Shown here piece by piece: positions 1 to 9,136 of a stretch of 64,000 nucleotides of DNA. The stretch lies in the NCBI GenBank assembly GCA_016744295.1, contig JADGEQ010000013.1, positions 62,001 to 126,000 on the forward strand. The letters are read 5' to 3'. The notes below the pieces were generated by a model, which searched no databases, was not told where the DNA came from, and was given only the letters and a program-made list of their open reading frames with translations. A program made the translations under genes and the position numbers. Position 1 is the stretch's first letter, and each line of letters opens with the position of its first letter. This stretch comes from Desulfobacteraceae bacterium (GTDB lineage Bacteria > Desulfobacterota > Desulfobacteria > Desulfobacterales > Desulfobacteraceae).

Positions 1-285
1 ACTGAAAATCAATACTTTTATCGATGCGCATTTTACTCAGAGGACCGCATTCCTCAATTTGAACATGCAGATATTCCTGCTGGAAGTTATGCAAAATTTA
101 TTCATACGGGTCCATTATATTCACTACACAAGACAATTAATCAAATTTACAAAACAATAATTCCAAATTCTCCACTTGATATCGACCTCAATAGATCGGT
201 AATTCACTACGAAAGATATGATTCAAGGTTCAACTGGAATGATCAAAATTCAATTAACGAAATTTATATCCCACTTCAGAATTAA
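1..285 (+). CDS. GyrI-like / AraC effector-binding domain protein, C-terminal part
   Basis: Frame 1 is open from the window edge to a TAA and gives about 94 residues; the N-terminus is outside the window. The segment has the look of a GyrI-like small-molecule-binding domain: an Ile-Pro-Ala-Gly-x-Tyr-Ala strand followed by a His-Thr-Gly-Pro turn, a helix rich in Ile/Lys, then a Tyr-Glu-Arg-Tyr strand and an acidic segment ending in an Ile-Tyr-Ile-Pro-Leu strand. Such domains follow AraC-type DNA-binding domains or stand alone. The family call rests on this pattern only. Confidence 0.6.
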   Translation, partial: TENQYFYRCAFYSEDRIPQFEHADIPAGSYAKFIHTGPLYSLHKTINQIYKTIIPNSPLDIDLNRSVIHYERYDSRFNWNDQNSINEIYIPLQN

Positions 286-386
286 CATTTACCCCATGAT
301 CGGATAATGAGATATTCCTTATGAAACTGATAGTTTCTGTAAGAGAATTTTCTTTGTGTCATCTTTTTTTTGAACCTGAAGAAATA

Positions 387-773
387 CTAAAGGGCTATAA
401 ACAAACCTTTTTTTGTTTTTTCTACTTTTTTTTCTTTCTTCAAATGAAACATATTATTTGAGATCTGTTTGCCGGTAAACCCAGTTTGTTGTTGTAGCTC
501 TTTGGTCTTAATACCTTCTTTGTTCTTTTTAATTGTCTTGAGAATAGTAGCTTTTACGGATCTCTTAAGCTTAGACTTTTTTTTTGCTTTTTTGGGTGCT
601 GGTTTTTTTGGTGGCGCAGGTTTCGATTCAATATCTGGGGTGTTTTCAACTGAACAATCACCCTTTTCAAACATCCCAATCAGATCATTGATTTGCGCTG
701 AAAGTTTCTTAAAAGGTACCTGGAACAACTCAGCCGATTTTTCGTCTAATTCAATTGTAATGGCAATTTTCAT
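387..773 (-). CDS. Histone-H1-like lysine-rich winged-helix protein
   Basis: 128 aa. The N-terminal 45 residues are an acidic/hydrophobic segment. Residues about 50-72 are a Pro/Ala/Lys-rich basic linker, and residues about 73-128 look like a winged helix (Lys-rich, ending Gly-Leu-Phe-Ile). An AAGGA motif lies upstream of the ATG at a good distance. Basic linkers joined to winged helices occur in bacterial nucleoid proteins, so DNA binding is the likely role. The C-terminal module has the same layout as the end of the SWIM protein at 23912-24952. Function unknown. Confidence 0.7.
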   Translation of the reverse strand: MKIAITIELDEKSAELFQVPFKKLSAQINDLIGMFEKGDCSVENTPDIESKPAPPKKPAPKKAKKKSKLKRSVKATILKTIKKNKEGIKTKELQQQTGFTGKQISNNMFHLKKEKKVEKTKKGLFIAL

Positions 774-1578
774 TTCATTTCCTTATATCCGTTGATAAAA
801 AATTGAGAGTACAAATATCAGGCAATTACTTAAGATAAGGCATCTAGAATAAAAAGCAATAATTTTCTATGCCTCCAATGGTTTGTGGTCTGTCAATCAC
901 TCCAAATCTTGCGGCTTTACACCTTTCTTTAAAGGGTTTCCTGGGAATTGTAGATCACTATAGGATTTATTTGGGGAGTGATTTTTATCTCGGATATAAT
1001 CTAATGGGATTTTGGAAAAATTGATTATGCTGCATCCCATATAGCTTATTTTTATTTCTGAAATAAATTTACCTAATACCACAATCTATACTATTATGAT
1101 TTTTATCCAAATTGACCTTAATTTTAAATGTGTTTTCCCCATTACAGAGACTTAACTAAGTGTCCACAAAACTAGGGGAGGATCAGTTAAGGATTCTCCG
1201 AAGGTTGGGGCTTCATATAAAAAAATGGAATTATAGCATAAGGTTTTCTGAGAAAAACATTTGTGTACCATGATCTCAATGTCCAAGTCACTTGATACAT
1301 CTTTGTATCATGCCTGCCCTGTCTCATATCCTTTGTTCATGGGAATATTTATAAATATTTATTTTGAAATCAGCATGTTAAAAAGAGTGGCATATATCTT
1401 GTAATAATTCTAAATCAAAAGAAATTCCAGTAGCGTTTAATCCATAACAAGGAGGATCCCAAATAAAAAAAATAGTAATTACTCGCACGAGCAGAACAGG
1501 CACCACCGAGAAATTTAAAAAACTGAAAGTGATTCTGTTCCTCAAGAAAAGATCAACCGAAAATATGGAGAAGAAATT
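774..1578. other. Intergenic region without a supported gene
   Basis: About 800 bases, AT-rich. A 61-codon minus-strand ORF (897-1082) has no recognisable motif and is not annotated. Near the right end a GGAGG sequence (1451-1455) precedes a short open frame that overlaps the next ATG; see the findings. No tRNA, terminator or mobile-element end was recognised. Confidence 0.5.
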
Positions 1579-1782
1579 ATGAAATGCCCAACATGTGGAT
1601 GTGAGAAATTTTATATCAAAGATGCCGATGACGAATATGAACTTTATGAATTCACGGCCTTAAACGGGAATGTTAAATTTGATACGAATCTTGACGCACA
1701 TACCCTTCCTGAGATGACAAATGAAATGGAAACCTATTGTGATAAATGTGCCTGGCATGGAAAGTTTGAAACTTTAAAATAA
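1579..1782 (+). CDS. Small zinc-ribbon protein
   Basis: 67 aa with a CPTCGC knuckle at residues 3-8 and a second CDKC knuckle near residue 54, spaced to form one zinc ribbon. The middle is acidic and carries no other motif. Its ATG overlaps the TGA of a possible short upstream frame (ATGA). Such isolated ribbons are usually nucleic-acid- or protein-binding adaptors; the specific function is unknown. Confidence 0.7.
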   Translation: MKCPTCGCEKFYIKDADDEYELYEFTALNGNVKFDTNLDAHTLPEMTNEMETYCDKCAWHGKFETLK

Positions 1783-2026
1783 AAACCTGGAGAGGGGAAC
1801 AGATATACTTCTCCAAAATACAGACAAAAATATTTCCTTTTACAAGGCGGCTGTGTCCTCTCTGCACCCTGACTGATTCTGTTAAAAGATGTCAGAAATC
1901 AAAGAGCAGAGAGGATAGTCGAACATCTCAGACAAAGAGATTAAAGACGCATCTCCAAGTCCCATTCAAGATAGATGGTTAAAATGCACTATTTGACGTA
2001 TTCGCAGCCAAAGCTTTAATTCGGCA

Positions 2027-2743
2027 TTAATCAAAAGCTTTATCAACAGTCCATGATTCCCAAACTTTTCCTACAAGTTCGGGTCCTGGCTTGAGAGTAT
2101 CTTTTCCCGGTCTCCATCCAGATGGCGTGGCTTGGGCTCCTTTTGAGTTGCGAACAACCTGGAAGGCCTGAATTTGGCGAAGGGTTTCTGAAACATTTCG
2201 TCCCACGGGCGGTGTTAACACTTCAAACCCTTGTACAATTCCATCGGGATCAATGAGAAAACGCCCCCGTACATCCACTCCTGCATTTTCATCATATACC
2301 CCATATACCGCCCCTATTTTCCCACCGCCATCTGACATCATTGGATGGGGAATGGTGCCTGACCCGGTCATCTTTGACAATTCATTATCGACCCACATTT
2401 TGTGAACAAACATTGAATCTGTACTCATTGAGAGAACCTGTGCACCCAATTTTTCAAATTCTTCATTCTTCTCGGCGACCGCCGAGATTTCAGTTGCTCA
2501 GACAAAGGTGAAATCACCGGGATAAAAACAAAGTGCTACCCACTTGCCAAGGTAATCAGATAATTTTACAGAAGTAAATTCACCTTTATAATAGGCAGGG
2601 GCTTCAAAATCCGGGGCTTTTTGTCCGACTCTAATCATGGGGCCTCCTTTTTCAATTTCTTGTTCTTTTGTTTCAGTTTTTTGTTGCGTTTTTTTCTGTT
2701 CAACCAAACCGCCTGTTGGGCGCTCACACCCGGCTGTTGTCAT
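2027..2743 (-). CDS. Selenocysteine-containing peroxiredoxin (in-frame TGA = Sec82)
   Basis: Peroxiredoxin of about 238 aa, reducing peroxides at a peroxidatic selenocysteine. The frame is open from 2743 to 2027 except for one TGA at 2500-2498, exactly where the family has its active-site Cys: FYPGDFTFV is followed by TGA and then ATEISAV. Homology continues past it (strands and a WRPG..TLKP tail typical of AhpC/Prx), so this is readthrough, not a broken gene. A perfect 6-bp hairpin with a GGUC loop begins 11 nt after the TGA, and selC is in this window. The usual resolving Cys-Pro near the C-terminus is replaced by Thr-Pro. The start at 2743 has an AAGGAG; an internal Met at 2638 also has a GGAGG. 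It follows the MBL/rhodanese gene by 44 nt, probably in one operon. Confidence 0.93.
2471..2486 (-). promoter_or_regulatory. Bacterial SECIS-like hairpin of the peroxiredoxin gene
   Basis: On the minus strand the sequence folds as CUCGGC-GGUC-GCCGAG, a perfect 6-bp stem with a four-base loop starting with two G. The loop begins 17 nt after the TGA. Bacterial SECIS elements bound by SelB are short stem-loops just after the UGA with a G in the first loop positions, and this fits well. SelB binding is inferred. Confidence 0.8.
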
Positions 2744-2787
2744 TTTTTTCTCTCCTTATGATGATGGGGTATTAAAATTATTTGGGG

Positions 2788-4170
2788 CTACACCAAAGGA
2801 AGATTGGCATTGGACCAGGCAAATATTCCGCCAGCCAAGGACTTCAAATTTGTGAACCCTGCTTCTTGGAAAAAGCTTGCTGCAATATTGGATCGATAGC
2901 CGCTGCCGCATTGTAGAATAATTTCCTGATTTTTATCCATATCAGGTATATTCCCTTCTAAAATATCTGTCAGCGGCAGGTGCCTGGCCTGGTGTATATG
3001 GGCACTATTCCATTCTACAGGGGTGCGGACATCGAAGATTGTTGGGCAATTTGGACCCAACAGACCTTGTACCTGCAGTGGTGAAATCTGGCTCAATTGT
3101 GCCACAGGACGACCGCTCATTAGCCAGGCATTAATGCCCCCTGACAAATAGCCTATAATCGCATCGTATCCGATACGGTGAAGTTCTGTGGTCATCCGGT
3201 CATAGGCGTCCCGGTCATCGACCACCAGAAGAAGCTCTGATTTTGGATCAACAACCATTCCCACCCAGTTGGCCAGTTGTTTTTCAAAACCGATGTTGAT
3301 ACTGCCGGGGATGTGGAATCCCCCGTATGCTGCACTGCCCCGTGTATCCAATATCAAAGTGCCTTTATCTTCCATCAATTCTTCGAATTGTCGTGGCGTC
3401 AGTCTCTTGTCCATGGTGCACGCATCCAGCAGGTCAGCCCCTTTCCGGTTGGTGGCAATAATGTGAGAAAAACTCTTCGGTCTTTCGGGAAAAGCAGATG
3501 TAATATCTTTTTTAAATTCTTCAAAAGAATTAAAACAAAGCATATGGTTAGCATTCCGTTCATACCCCAGGGTCGAACTTTTTTTAGCACTCATGCCTCT
3601 ACCACATAAGGAACCTTCCCCATGGGCAGGATAGACTTCCAAATGGTCTGGATAATGGGCCAGAGTTTTATACAGGCTGTTATACAGATTTTCTACTTGT
3701 TCATCGAGGATCTCGGCGCCAGGGAGATCTGGCCGCCCGACATCACCAACAAAAAGCAGATCGCCTGTGAGGATCATCTGGGGCTCACTGGAACGTGATG
3801 TATCCGTCACAACAAGGCAAATTGAATTCGGGGTATGTCCGGGCGTATGCAACACCTCAATTTTAGCCGCACCCAAAGTAAGGGTGTCACCATGTTCAAT
3901 TTTTTTATGGGGATAATTGATCTCTACACTGTCATTAATATAGATATCGGCACCCGTTGCTGCACTTAATTCCTGATCACCGGAAATATGATCGGCGTGC
4001 AGATGGGTGTTGACAATGTGAGTGATATTCATTCCTTCCTGAAGGGCAATCTCCAGATAATCTTGAATATCTCTTTTTGGATCCACAACCACCATGGCTT
4101 TTGCAGCTGGGCATCCGATGCAATAGGACTGACACCCGAGCCCTAGGACAGAAATCTGGTTAAAATACAT
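2788..4170 (-). CDS. MBL-fold hydrolase with two rhodanese domains (persulfide dioxygenase-like)
   Basis: 460 aa. An N-terminal metallo-beta-lactamase fold carries the metal motif THLHADH at residues 55-61 and a GHTPNS motif further on, like ETHE1/persulfide dioxygenases. Two C-terminal rhodanese domains follow, roughly 255-350 and 365-460. The first has an Asp-rich loop (VVDDRDAYD) with no catalytic Cys. The second keeps an active Cys loop (CGSGYRS). The combination points to oxidation or transfer of sulfane sulfur from low-molecular-weight persulfides. It is the upstream gene of a likely operon with the selenoprotein peroxiredoxin. Oxygen-dependent activity in an anaerobe is uncertain, so substrate and reaction remain inferred. 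Confidence 0.85.
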   Translation of the reverse strand: MYFNQISVLGLGCQSYCIGCPAAKAMVVVDPKRDIQDYLEIALQEGMNITHIVNTHLHADHISGDQELSAATGADIYINDSVEINYPHKKIEHGDTLTLGAAKIEVLHTPGHTPNSICLVVTDTSRSSEPQMILTGDLLFVGDVGRPDLPGAEILDEQVENLYNSLYKTLAHYPDHLEVYPAHGEGSLCGRGMSAKKSSTLGYERNANHMLCFNSFEEFKKDITSAFPERPKSFSHIIATNRKGADLLDACTMDKRLTPRQFEELMEDKGTLILDTRGSAAYGGFHIPGSINIGFEKQLANWVGMVVDPKSELLLVVDDRDAYDRMTTELHRIGYDAIIGYLSGGINAWLMSGRPVAQLSQISPLQVQGLLGPNCPTIFDVRTPVEWNSAHIHQARHLPLTDILEGNIPDMDKNQEIILQCGSGYRSNIAASFFQEAGFTNLKSLAGGIFAWSNANLPLV

Positions 4171-4720
4171 TTAGTTACCTCTCTTAATAGAATCTTTCAA
4201 TTTACAAAATATTGCAAACAGCTGATATTAAACATTACAAATTTTAAAAAATTTTATAGATTTTTAGTATTGCAATTATCACGCCATGAACCTGTTTTGC
4301 GAATAGGTTAAGTAATTTCAACACAATATCAGCGTTTGGATATAAAGAACAAAGCAAGACTGGTCGTAATATGAAGACGTCACAGTTGCGGTTTTGCTAT
4401 CAATGGTGCACTTCTGGCCTGAGAACGATGTCGGGTTTGTTCATTCACAGACTATAATACTTTTGATGATTGGATGGGCTCAAAGATAATTATCCAACGG
4501 AAAAGGTTTTATAATTTGATTTTATCAAGGATACCATGTCAATACAAAAACGGATTGTGTTGTTTCTGAGATTAATTTTTATGTAAGTACATAACTCTAA
4601 ATCGAACTTTCAAAATGGAGGTTGCATTATCTTTTGAATAAAATTAAAATAAATTTAATTAGATTTAAGTCCTTATGTTTTCGAAAAAATATATGTTTTC
4701 AAGCAAATTAAAGATTTTAT
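4171..4720. other. Intergenic region between divergent genes
   Basis: 550 AT-rich bases between the MBL/rhodanese gene (minus) and the hybrid kinase (plus). It must hold both promoters. No convincing -35/-10 pair, riboswitch, tRNA or small gene could be singled out by eye. Confidence 0.5.
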
Positions 4721-6361
4721 ATGCCAGAGAAACCAACATATCAGCAGTTAGAGGAAAAAATCCAGGCATTAGAGCTGTCAGAAGCCGGGCTCAAGCGGAC
4801 TGAAAAAAAGCTACGTGAGAGTGAGACGCTTTTCAGGACCCTTTTTGAAACCGCCGTAGATGCGATTTTCATAAAAGACAAAAATCTAAAATACAGAATG
4901 GTAAATCCTGCGATGGGGCGTCATTTTGGGAAAAATTCCGAAGATCTTATCGGAAAGACAAATACATACCTTTTTGGTAAAAAAATAAGTGATAAAGTTC
5001 ATCACGTGGATTATCGTGTCCTGAAAGGGGAAACGATTCAAGAGTTCGCAAACAGGCCCATAGAAGGGCAAACTCGATCGCTACACATCATAAAGGTACC
5101 CCTTAAAAATTCAGAAGGAAAAATCACAGGACTTTGTGGCATTGTGCGTGATATCACGGAGCTTAAACAGGCAGAGGAAGAAAAACTCAATGCGGAGCGA
5201 TATTTAGGAGAACAAAAAAAGCACGCACTGGTCGGTCAAATTGCTGGGAAGATTGCGCATGATTTTAACAATATCTTAGGTGTCATAATGGGTAGCGCAG
5301 AGCTTTCTCTTTTTGAGTGCGAAGATGCTGGAACAAGGGAGGTGTTGAAATTAATATTTGATCAGACAGTGCGCGGGAAAAATCTTACCAGAAATTTGGT
5401 TGCATTTGCTAAAGACCAGGAACCCAAACATGAATCATTCAAAATAAAAGATAAGATTGATCTTGTCGTAAATCTGATGAAAAGGGATCTTGCCGGAATA
5501 GAGTTGATAATAGAGGACGGTCCCAATGTTCCAGAACTGATTGCTGATCCCGGTATGATTGAACATGCCATGGTAAATATAATACAAAATTCAATCCATG
5601 CTCTTGGAAAGGTTGAGCGGCCAAAGATCACGATTAGAATTTCTGCGTGTAGCGACAGCATTTGCTTAGAGATCGAAGACAATGGATGTGGAATACCCCA
5701 AAGCCACATGAAAAGAATTTATGAGCCTTCCTTTACATTAAAGGGGATAAAAGATGTTACAGATTCATATAAACATTCAGTTAAAGGATCTGGGTATGGC
5801 ATGTCGAATACCAGAAAATATATTGAACAGCACAAAGGCAGTATACGAGTAGAATCAGAGTTCGCCTCTGGTACAAAACTTACCATCCACTTGCCAGTCA
5901 TCAAAAAAGAATTAACACAGGATGAGAAAACGGTAATCATTAAAACATTGTCACATGTTGGAAAAAAGGTTCTTCTTGTTGAAGATGAAATAACCATTTC
6001 AGATATCCAGTTTAAGGTATTGACCAGCGACCCCTGCAACCATAAAGTTGATATTGCATACAATGGTCAAACAGCCATAAACCTGTTTAACAGCAATGAA
6101 TATGATATTATCAGTCTGGACTATATCCTTCCCGGTGATATTAACGGCATGAATATCTACAACCATATCCGGAAAACAAATAAGACGATTCCTATCCTTT
6201 TTATTTCCGGAAATATCGAATTTTTAGAGTCTATTAAAGCGTTGAAACAAAAAGATAGCCATATTGATCACCTGTCAAAGCCCTGCCAGAATACAGATTA
6301 TATAGGCTGTTTAAACAGGTTAATGGCAAAAACCGCTATCGAATTTTTTCAGTCTTCTTAA
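4721..6361 (+). CDS. PAS-domain hybrid sensor histidine kinase with C-terminal receiver
   Basis: 546 aa, no membrane segment, so cytoplasmic. A short coiled coil (1-35) precedes a PAS domain (about 35-150). Then come a dimerisation helix with the phospho-acceptor His in IAHDFNNILG (near residue 180), an HATPase domain with N- and G-boxes (about 265-395) and a receiver domain (about 415-535) with VLLVEDE and the phospho-acceptor Asp in SLDYILPG. The ligand of the PAS domain is unknown. No output response regulator is adjacent. The ATG at 4721 has no strong ribosome-binding site. Confidence 0.9.
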   Translation: MPEKPTYQQLEEKIQALELSEAGLKRTEKKLRESETLFRTLFETAVDAIFIKDKNLKYRMVNPAMGRHFGKNSEDLIGKTNTYLFGKKISDKVHHVDYRVLKGETIQEFANRPIEGQTRSLHIIKVPLKNSEGKITGLCGIVRDITELKQAEEEKLNAERYLGEQKKHALVGQIAGKIAHDFNNILGVIMGSAELSLFECEDAGTREVLKLIFDQTVRGKNLTRNLVAFAKDQEPKHESFKIKDKIDLVVNLMKRDLAGIELIIEDGPNVPELIADPGMIEHAMVNIIQNSIHALGKVERPKITIRISACSDSICLEIEDNGCGIPQSHMKRIYEPSFTLKGIKDVTDSYKHSVKGSGYGMSNTRKYIEQHKGSIRVESEFASGTKLTIHLPVIKKELTQDEKTVIIKTLSHVGKKVLLVEDEITISDIQFKVLTSDPCNHKVDIAYNGQTAINLFNSNEYDIISLDYILPGDINGMNIYNHIRKTNKTIPILFISGNIEFLESIKALKQKDSHIDHLSKPCQNTDYIGCLNRLMAKTAIEFFQSS

Positions 6362-6570
6362 TCCCTTTTATCGCGCTCTATTAGACGGTTCAGTTCCGGT
6401 TCGAGTATCAATGCCGTATCAAGTGCCAGTACCCAGAAATAATAATTGTGCCGACCGTGCCCCTCGGGTTGCAGTTCAAAATTTATTTAGCTGATCTTTT
6501 TGAGAAAAATAGAATAAACGGCGATTTTATGGTATGTTTTTATTTTTGAATCATAAAAATTGGTTAAACA

Positions 6571-7287
6571 ATGAGAGAACAAATAAAACCGTTCATCTTC
6601 GGATTAAAATTGGGAATGATAATCTTTCCCTTTTTTTTCATATTAGATTATTTTATCTATCCGGAATATAGAGCCCTCCTATTGACGATCCGAATTGGTG
6701 TATCCATTTATTTAGCTGTTATTGTCTTTATCATCAACAGAGTAGATCCGAAATATTATTACCCAATAATTTTTATAACCGTATTTCTGCTCTCAATTTC
6801 AATTTCAGCAATGTGCTTTGTGACAAGAGATGGATTTGCCTCCTCCTATTATAGTGGCCTATTACAAATTATTATCGTTACAGCGCTTCTTTTTAATATC
6901 CGTCCTAAGAATTATGTCATGATAATGGTCCCCATTGTTGCCCAACATTTTATTCTGCTTGCACAGCTACCTTGGAAATTTGAGGATCTCTTAATTAATA
7001 TTTTTTCTGTTGGGGGGATTTCAATCCTTGCGATTTTTGTGCACCAGTTTATTTTTAACCTGGTGAAAGAAAATAAATCCTTGAAGGGATTACTTCCGAT
7101 TTGTGCAAATTGCAAAAAAATTAGAGATGATACCGGATATTGGAATCAAATTGAATCCTATATTCAGGAGCACTCAGAAGCAGCATTCAGTCATAGTATT
7201 TGTCCTGAATGCTCAGAAAATATGTATGGTAAAGAAAAATGGTATGTCAAAATGAAAAAGAAAAAAAATAATGAAATTAACAAATAA
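6571..7287 (+). CDS. Membrane protein with C-terminal CANCKKIRD-type cysteine motif
   Basis: 238 aa. The first 165 residues form about six hydrophobic helices. The C-terminal tail carries LLPICANCKKIRDD near residue 175 and a CPEC near 212. This tail recurs at the ends of PAS-containing sensors and response regulators in deltaproteobacteria and may bind metal or a redox partner. The protein has no kinase domain of its own. It follows the hybrid kinase on the same strand after 209 bases, so a signalling partnership is possible but unproven. Confidence 0.7.
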   Translation: MREQIKPFIFGLKLGMIIFPFFFILDYFIYPEYRALLLTIRIGVSIYLAVIVFIINRVDPKYYYPIIFITVFLLSISISAMCFVTRDGFASSYYSGLLQIIIVTALLFNIRPKNYVMIMVPIVAQHFILLAQLPWKFEDLLINIFSVGGISILAIFVHQFIFNLVKENKSLKGLLPICANCKKIRDDTGYWNQIESYIQEHSEAAFSHSICPECSENMYGKEKWYVKMKKKKNNEINK

Positions 7288-7741
7288 GTATTCATTCGTC
7301 CTGATCATTCTAATCCCTAAAATTTGAAAATCCCCGGTTAACAATAATTATCCCTGTTGGAAGTATTCAGCCACCGAAATTGTCATGGATACCCAAATAA
7401 TACATAACCGGAAATTTGGATTAAAATTGATGCGAATCATTCAAGTATTGTTGAGTTTCAGAATGTGTAAGGAAGACCTCATACTTGTTTTTGTGCCTTT
7501 TTTTCTATTTTCAAAGCGCGATTCCGAAAGCCTCCAAAGGCAAAAATGAGACAGGTGTGATACATACCCATTGTCTCACACCCCGCCATTGATACAGATC
7601 CGATATATCTGCACAATCCTCTATTCGCCTGATTTTATGGATATAATTATATGCCGAATCCTTTTGGCACCCGGCTTGCAATAGTCACACAAAAGATGAG
7701 GCGTGTAGCAGATTAACCAATAATAAGAATGGAGGATTTCA
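7288..7741. other. Intergenic region without a supported gene
   Basis: About 450 bases. No ORF with a credible start and no RNA gene was recognised. The last bases hold the GGAGG ribosome-binding site of the EF-hand gene. Confidence 0.5.
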
Positions 7742-8074
7742 ATGAACATATTTAAAAATTTGGCCGTTACTGGGATATTTCTGTTGGGAACAAGCCTGGC
7801 ATATGCAGACTGCGGCAGTGAGCATGGTACTTCCAATGGCAATCCGCATAAAATGGGCAAAATATCCACCACGAATTTTGAAGATCTGGACAAGGATAAA
7901 AGTGGTTTCGTGAGTTTTGAAGAGTTCAAGACTGTTTTCCTAAAAACCCAGCAGGCTGGTTTTAACATGCTGGACAAGGATGAGGACGGCCAGTTGAACA
8001 GAGCTGAGTGGGAGGCGTTTAAAAATGCCCACAAAGGTATGGGGAATTATAAAGCAACCCCTGAAACTACCTGA
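7742..8074 (+). CDS. Secreted EF-hand calcium-binding protein
   Basis: 110 aa. An N-terminal signal peptide (residues 1-22, AYA cleavage site) is followed by two EF-hand loops, residues 50-61 (DKDKSGFVSFEE) and 78-89 (DKDEDGQLNRAE). Both have acidic residues at positions 1, 3 and 12 and the central Gly, so calcium binding in the periplasm is likely. A GGAGG precedes the ATG by 6 nt, and a strong terminator follows the gene, so it is probably monocistronic. Confidence 0.85.
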   Translation: MNIFKNLAVTGIFLLGTSLAYADCGSEHGTSNGNPHKMGKISTTNFEDLDKDKSGFVSFEEFKTVFLKTQQAGFNMLDKDEDGQLNRAEWEAFKNAHKGMGNYKATPETT

Positions 8075-8109
8075 TTTTGTTACGGGTCGGGTTTTTCGGG
8101 CACAAAAAT

Positions 8110-8140
8110 AAAGGTCTGGTGCTGTGAGCACCGGACCTTT
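8110..8140 (+). terminator. Rho-independent terminator after the EF-hand gene
   Basis: A nearly perfect stem (AAAGGTC, one mismatch, GGTGCT) with a GTG loop and matching 3' arm ends in TTT. It lies about 35 bases after the EF-hand stop codon. The stem is symmetric, so it could also work on the other strand. Confidence 0.8.
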
Positions 8141-8466
8141 GTTCTCCCTACAAGATCCATGGGGGGATATAGCGGCAGGAGAGCTGTTCAGGGGGGTGAT
8201 ATCGACAACCTGCTGAATGCCGATAATGATCTGCAATTGTGGGGATTTTTCAGATCTAAGTGCAAGAGAAGTTGCCATCAAAGGAATTTCAAAATCTAAA
8301 AACCACGGGGTTTTTCAATCCGGATAATTTCGGATAGGGCCCACTGTCTTGTGGCGCTGGGGAAAAAAAATGGACATGGCTAGTAAAACAGATCCTGGTT
8401 TTTTATTGGACATAATGATAGAATATATGAAAATTTGTAATTCAGTATTTTATAAGGGGAAGATGA
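8141..8466. other. Leader region of the TolQ/vWA operon
   Basis: About 325 bases between the terminator and the first lipoprotein gene. It presumably contains the operon promoter. An AGGGGAAGA ribosome-binding site lies just before the ATG at 8467. No other element was recognised. Confidence 0.4.
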
Positions 8467-9111
8467 ATGAGGGATGTAAATAAAAGAAGGGTGGGGGAGG
8501 GGATAGCACTGAGTGCTTTGATACTGGTGATACTGGTGATTATGGGGTGTGCCTCAACCCAATTGGTTCAATCCTGGCAGGAACCGGCCTTTGGTGACAA
8601 ACCCCTGGAAAAGATTCTGGTTCTCGGCGTTTTTGAGAATGACCTGAATCGTCGGCTATATGAGGATGGTGTTGTAAAGGCACTTGAAAAGGAAAATCGA
8701 GTGGGTATTACCGGTTATTCCCTCATGCCCAACACTTCGGACTATGATGAAAAAGAGGAGATCCGGGCCGCTGTGGCTAAAACCGGTGCCGATGCTGTTA
8801 TGCTCGCCACCCTGTTGGGTGTGGAAAAAGAGGAAACGTATTTGCCGCCAACGGTTACCTATCAGCCTTCCATGGGCTTTCGGCATGGCATGTATGACTA
8901 TTATGCCGTTTCCTATGAAAGGGTGATAGACCCCGGGTATACGATTACCAATACCATTGTCAAGCTTGAGATCACTGTTTTTTCCGTTAAAACAGAGAAA
9001 ATGATTTGGGCAGGGGCCACCCGGAGTTTTAACCCGAAATCCGGATCAAAATTGGTGACAGAGACAGCGGAACTCATTACCAAGGATATGAAAAAGGTCG
9101 GGCTTTTATAG
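8467..9111 (+). CDS. Lipoprotein, first gene of the TolQ/vWA operon
   Basis: 214 aa. A long hydrophobic signal ends in a lipobox with the acylated Cys at residue 28 (VIMGC). The mature part resembles small periplasmic lipoproteins of the DUF4136 type: a strand with KILVLGVFEN, an Arg-Arg-containing helix, and a central segment stating isolated Ala/Val strands (GADAVMLATLLG). It is the first of nine same-strand genes with small gaps or overlaps. It is likely the outer-membrane or periplasmic part of the complex encoded by the operon. No enzymatic motif is visible. Confidence 0.7.
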   Translation: MRDVNKRRVGEGIALSALILVILVIMGCASTQLVQSWQEPAFGDKPLEKILVLGVFENDLNRRLYEDGVVKALEKENRVGITGYSLMPNTSDYDEKEEIRAAVAKTGADAVMLATLLGVEKEETYLPPTVTYQPSMGFRHGMYDYYAVSYERVIDPGYTITNTIVKLEITVFSVKTEKMIWAGATRSFNPKSGSKLVTETAELITKDMKKVGLL

Positions 9112-9136
9112 CTCTTTTTTATGAAGGAGACTGCTC

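Noticed and set aside
469..795. 108-codon plus-strand ORF
   Set aside because: It is the shadow of the Lys-rich protein on the other strand.
897..1082. 61-codon minus-strand ORF
   Set aside because: No ribosome-binding site, motif or neighbour supports it.
2498..2743. Peroxiredoxin read as a truncated gene or pseudogene
   Set aside because: The stop is TGA at the active-site position with a SECIS-like hairpin, and selC is present; readthrough explains it better.
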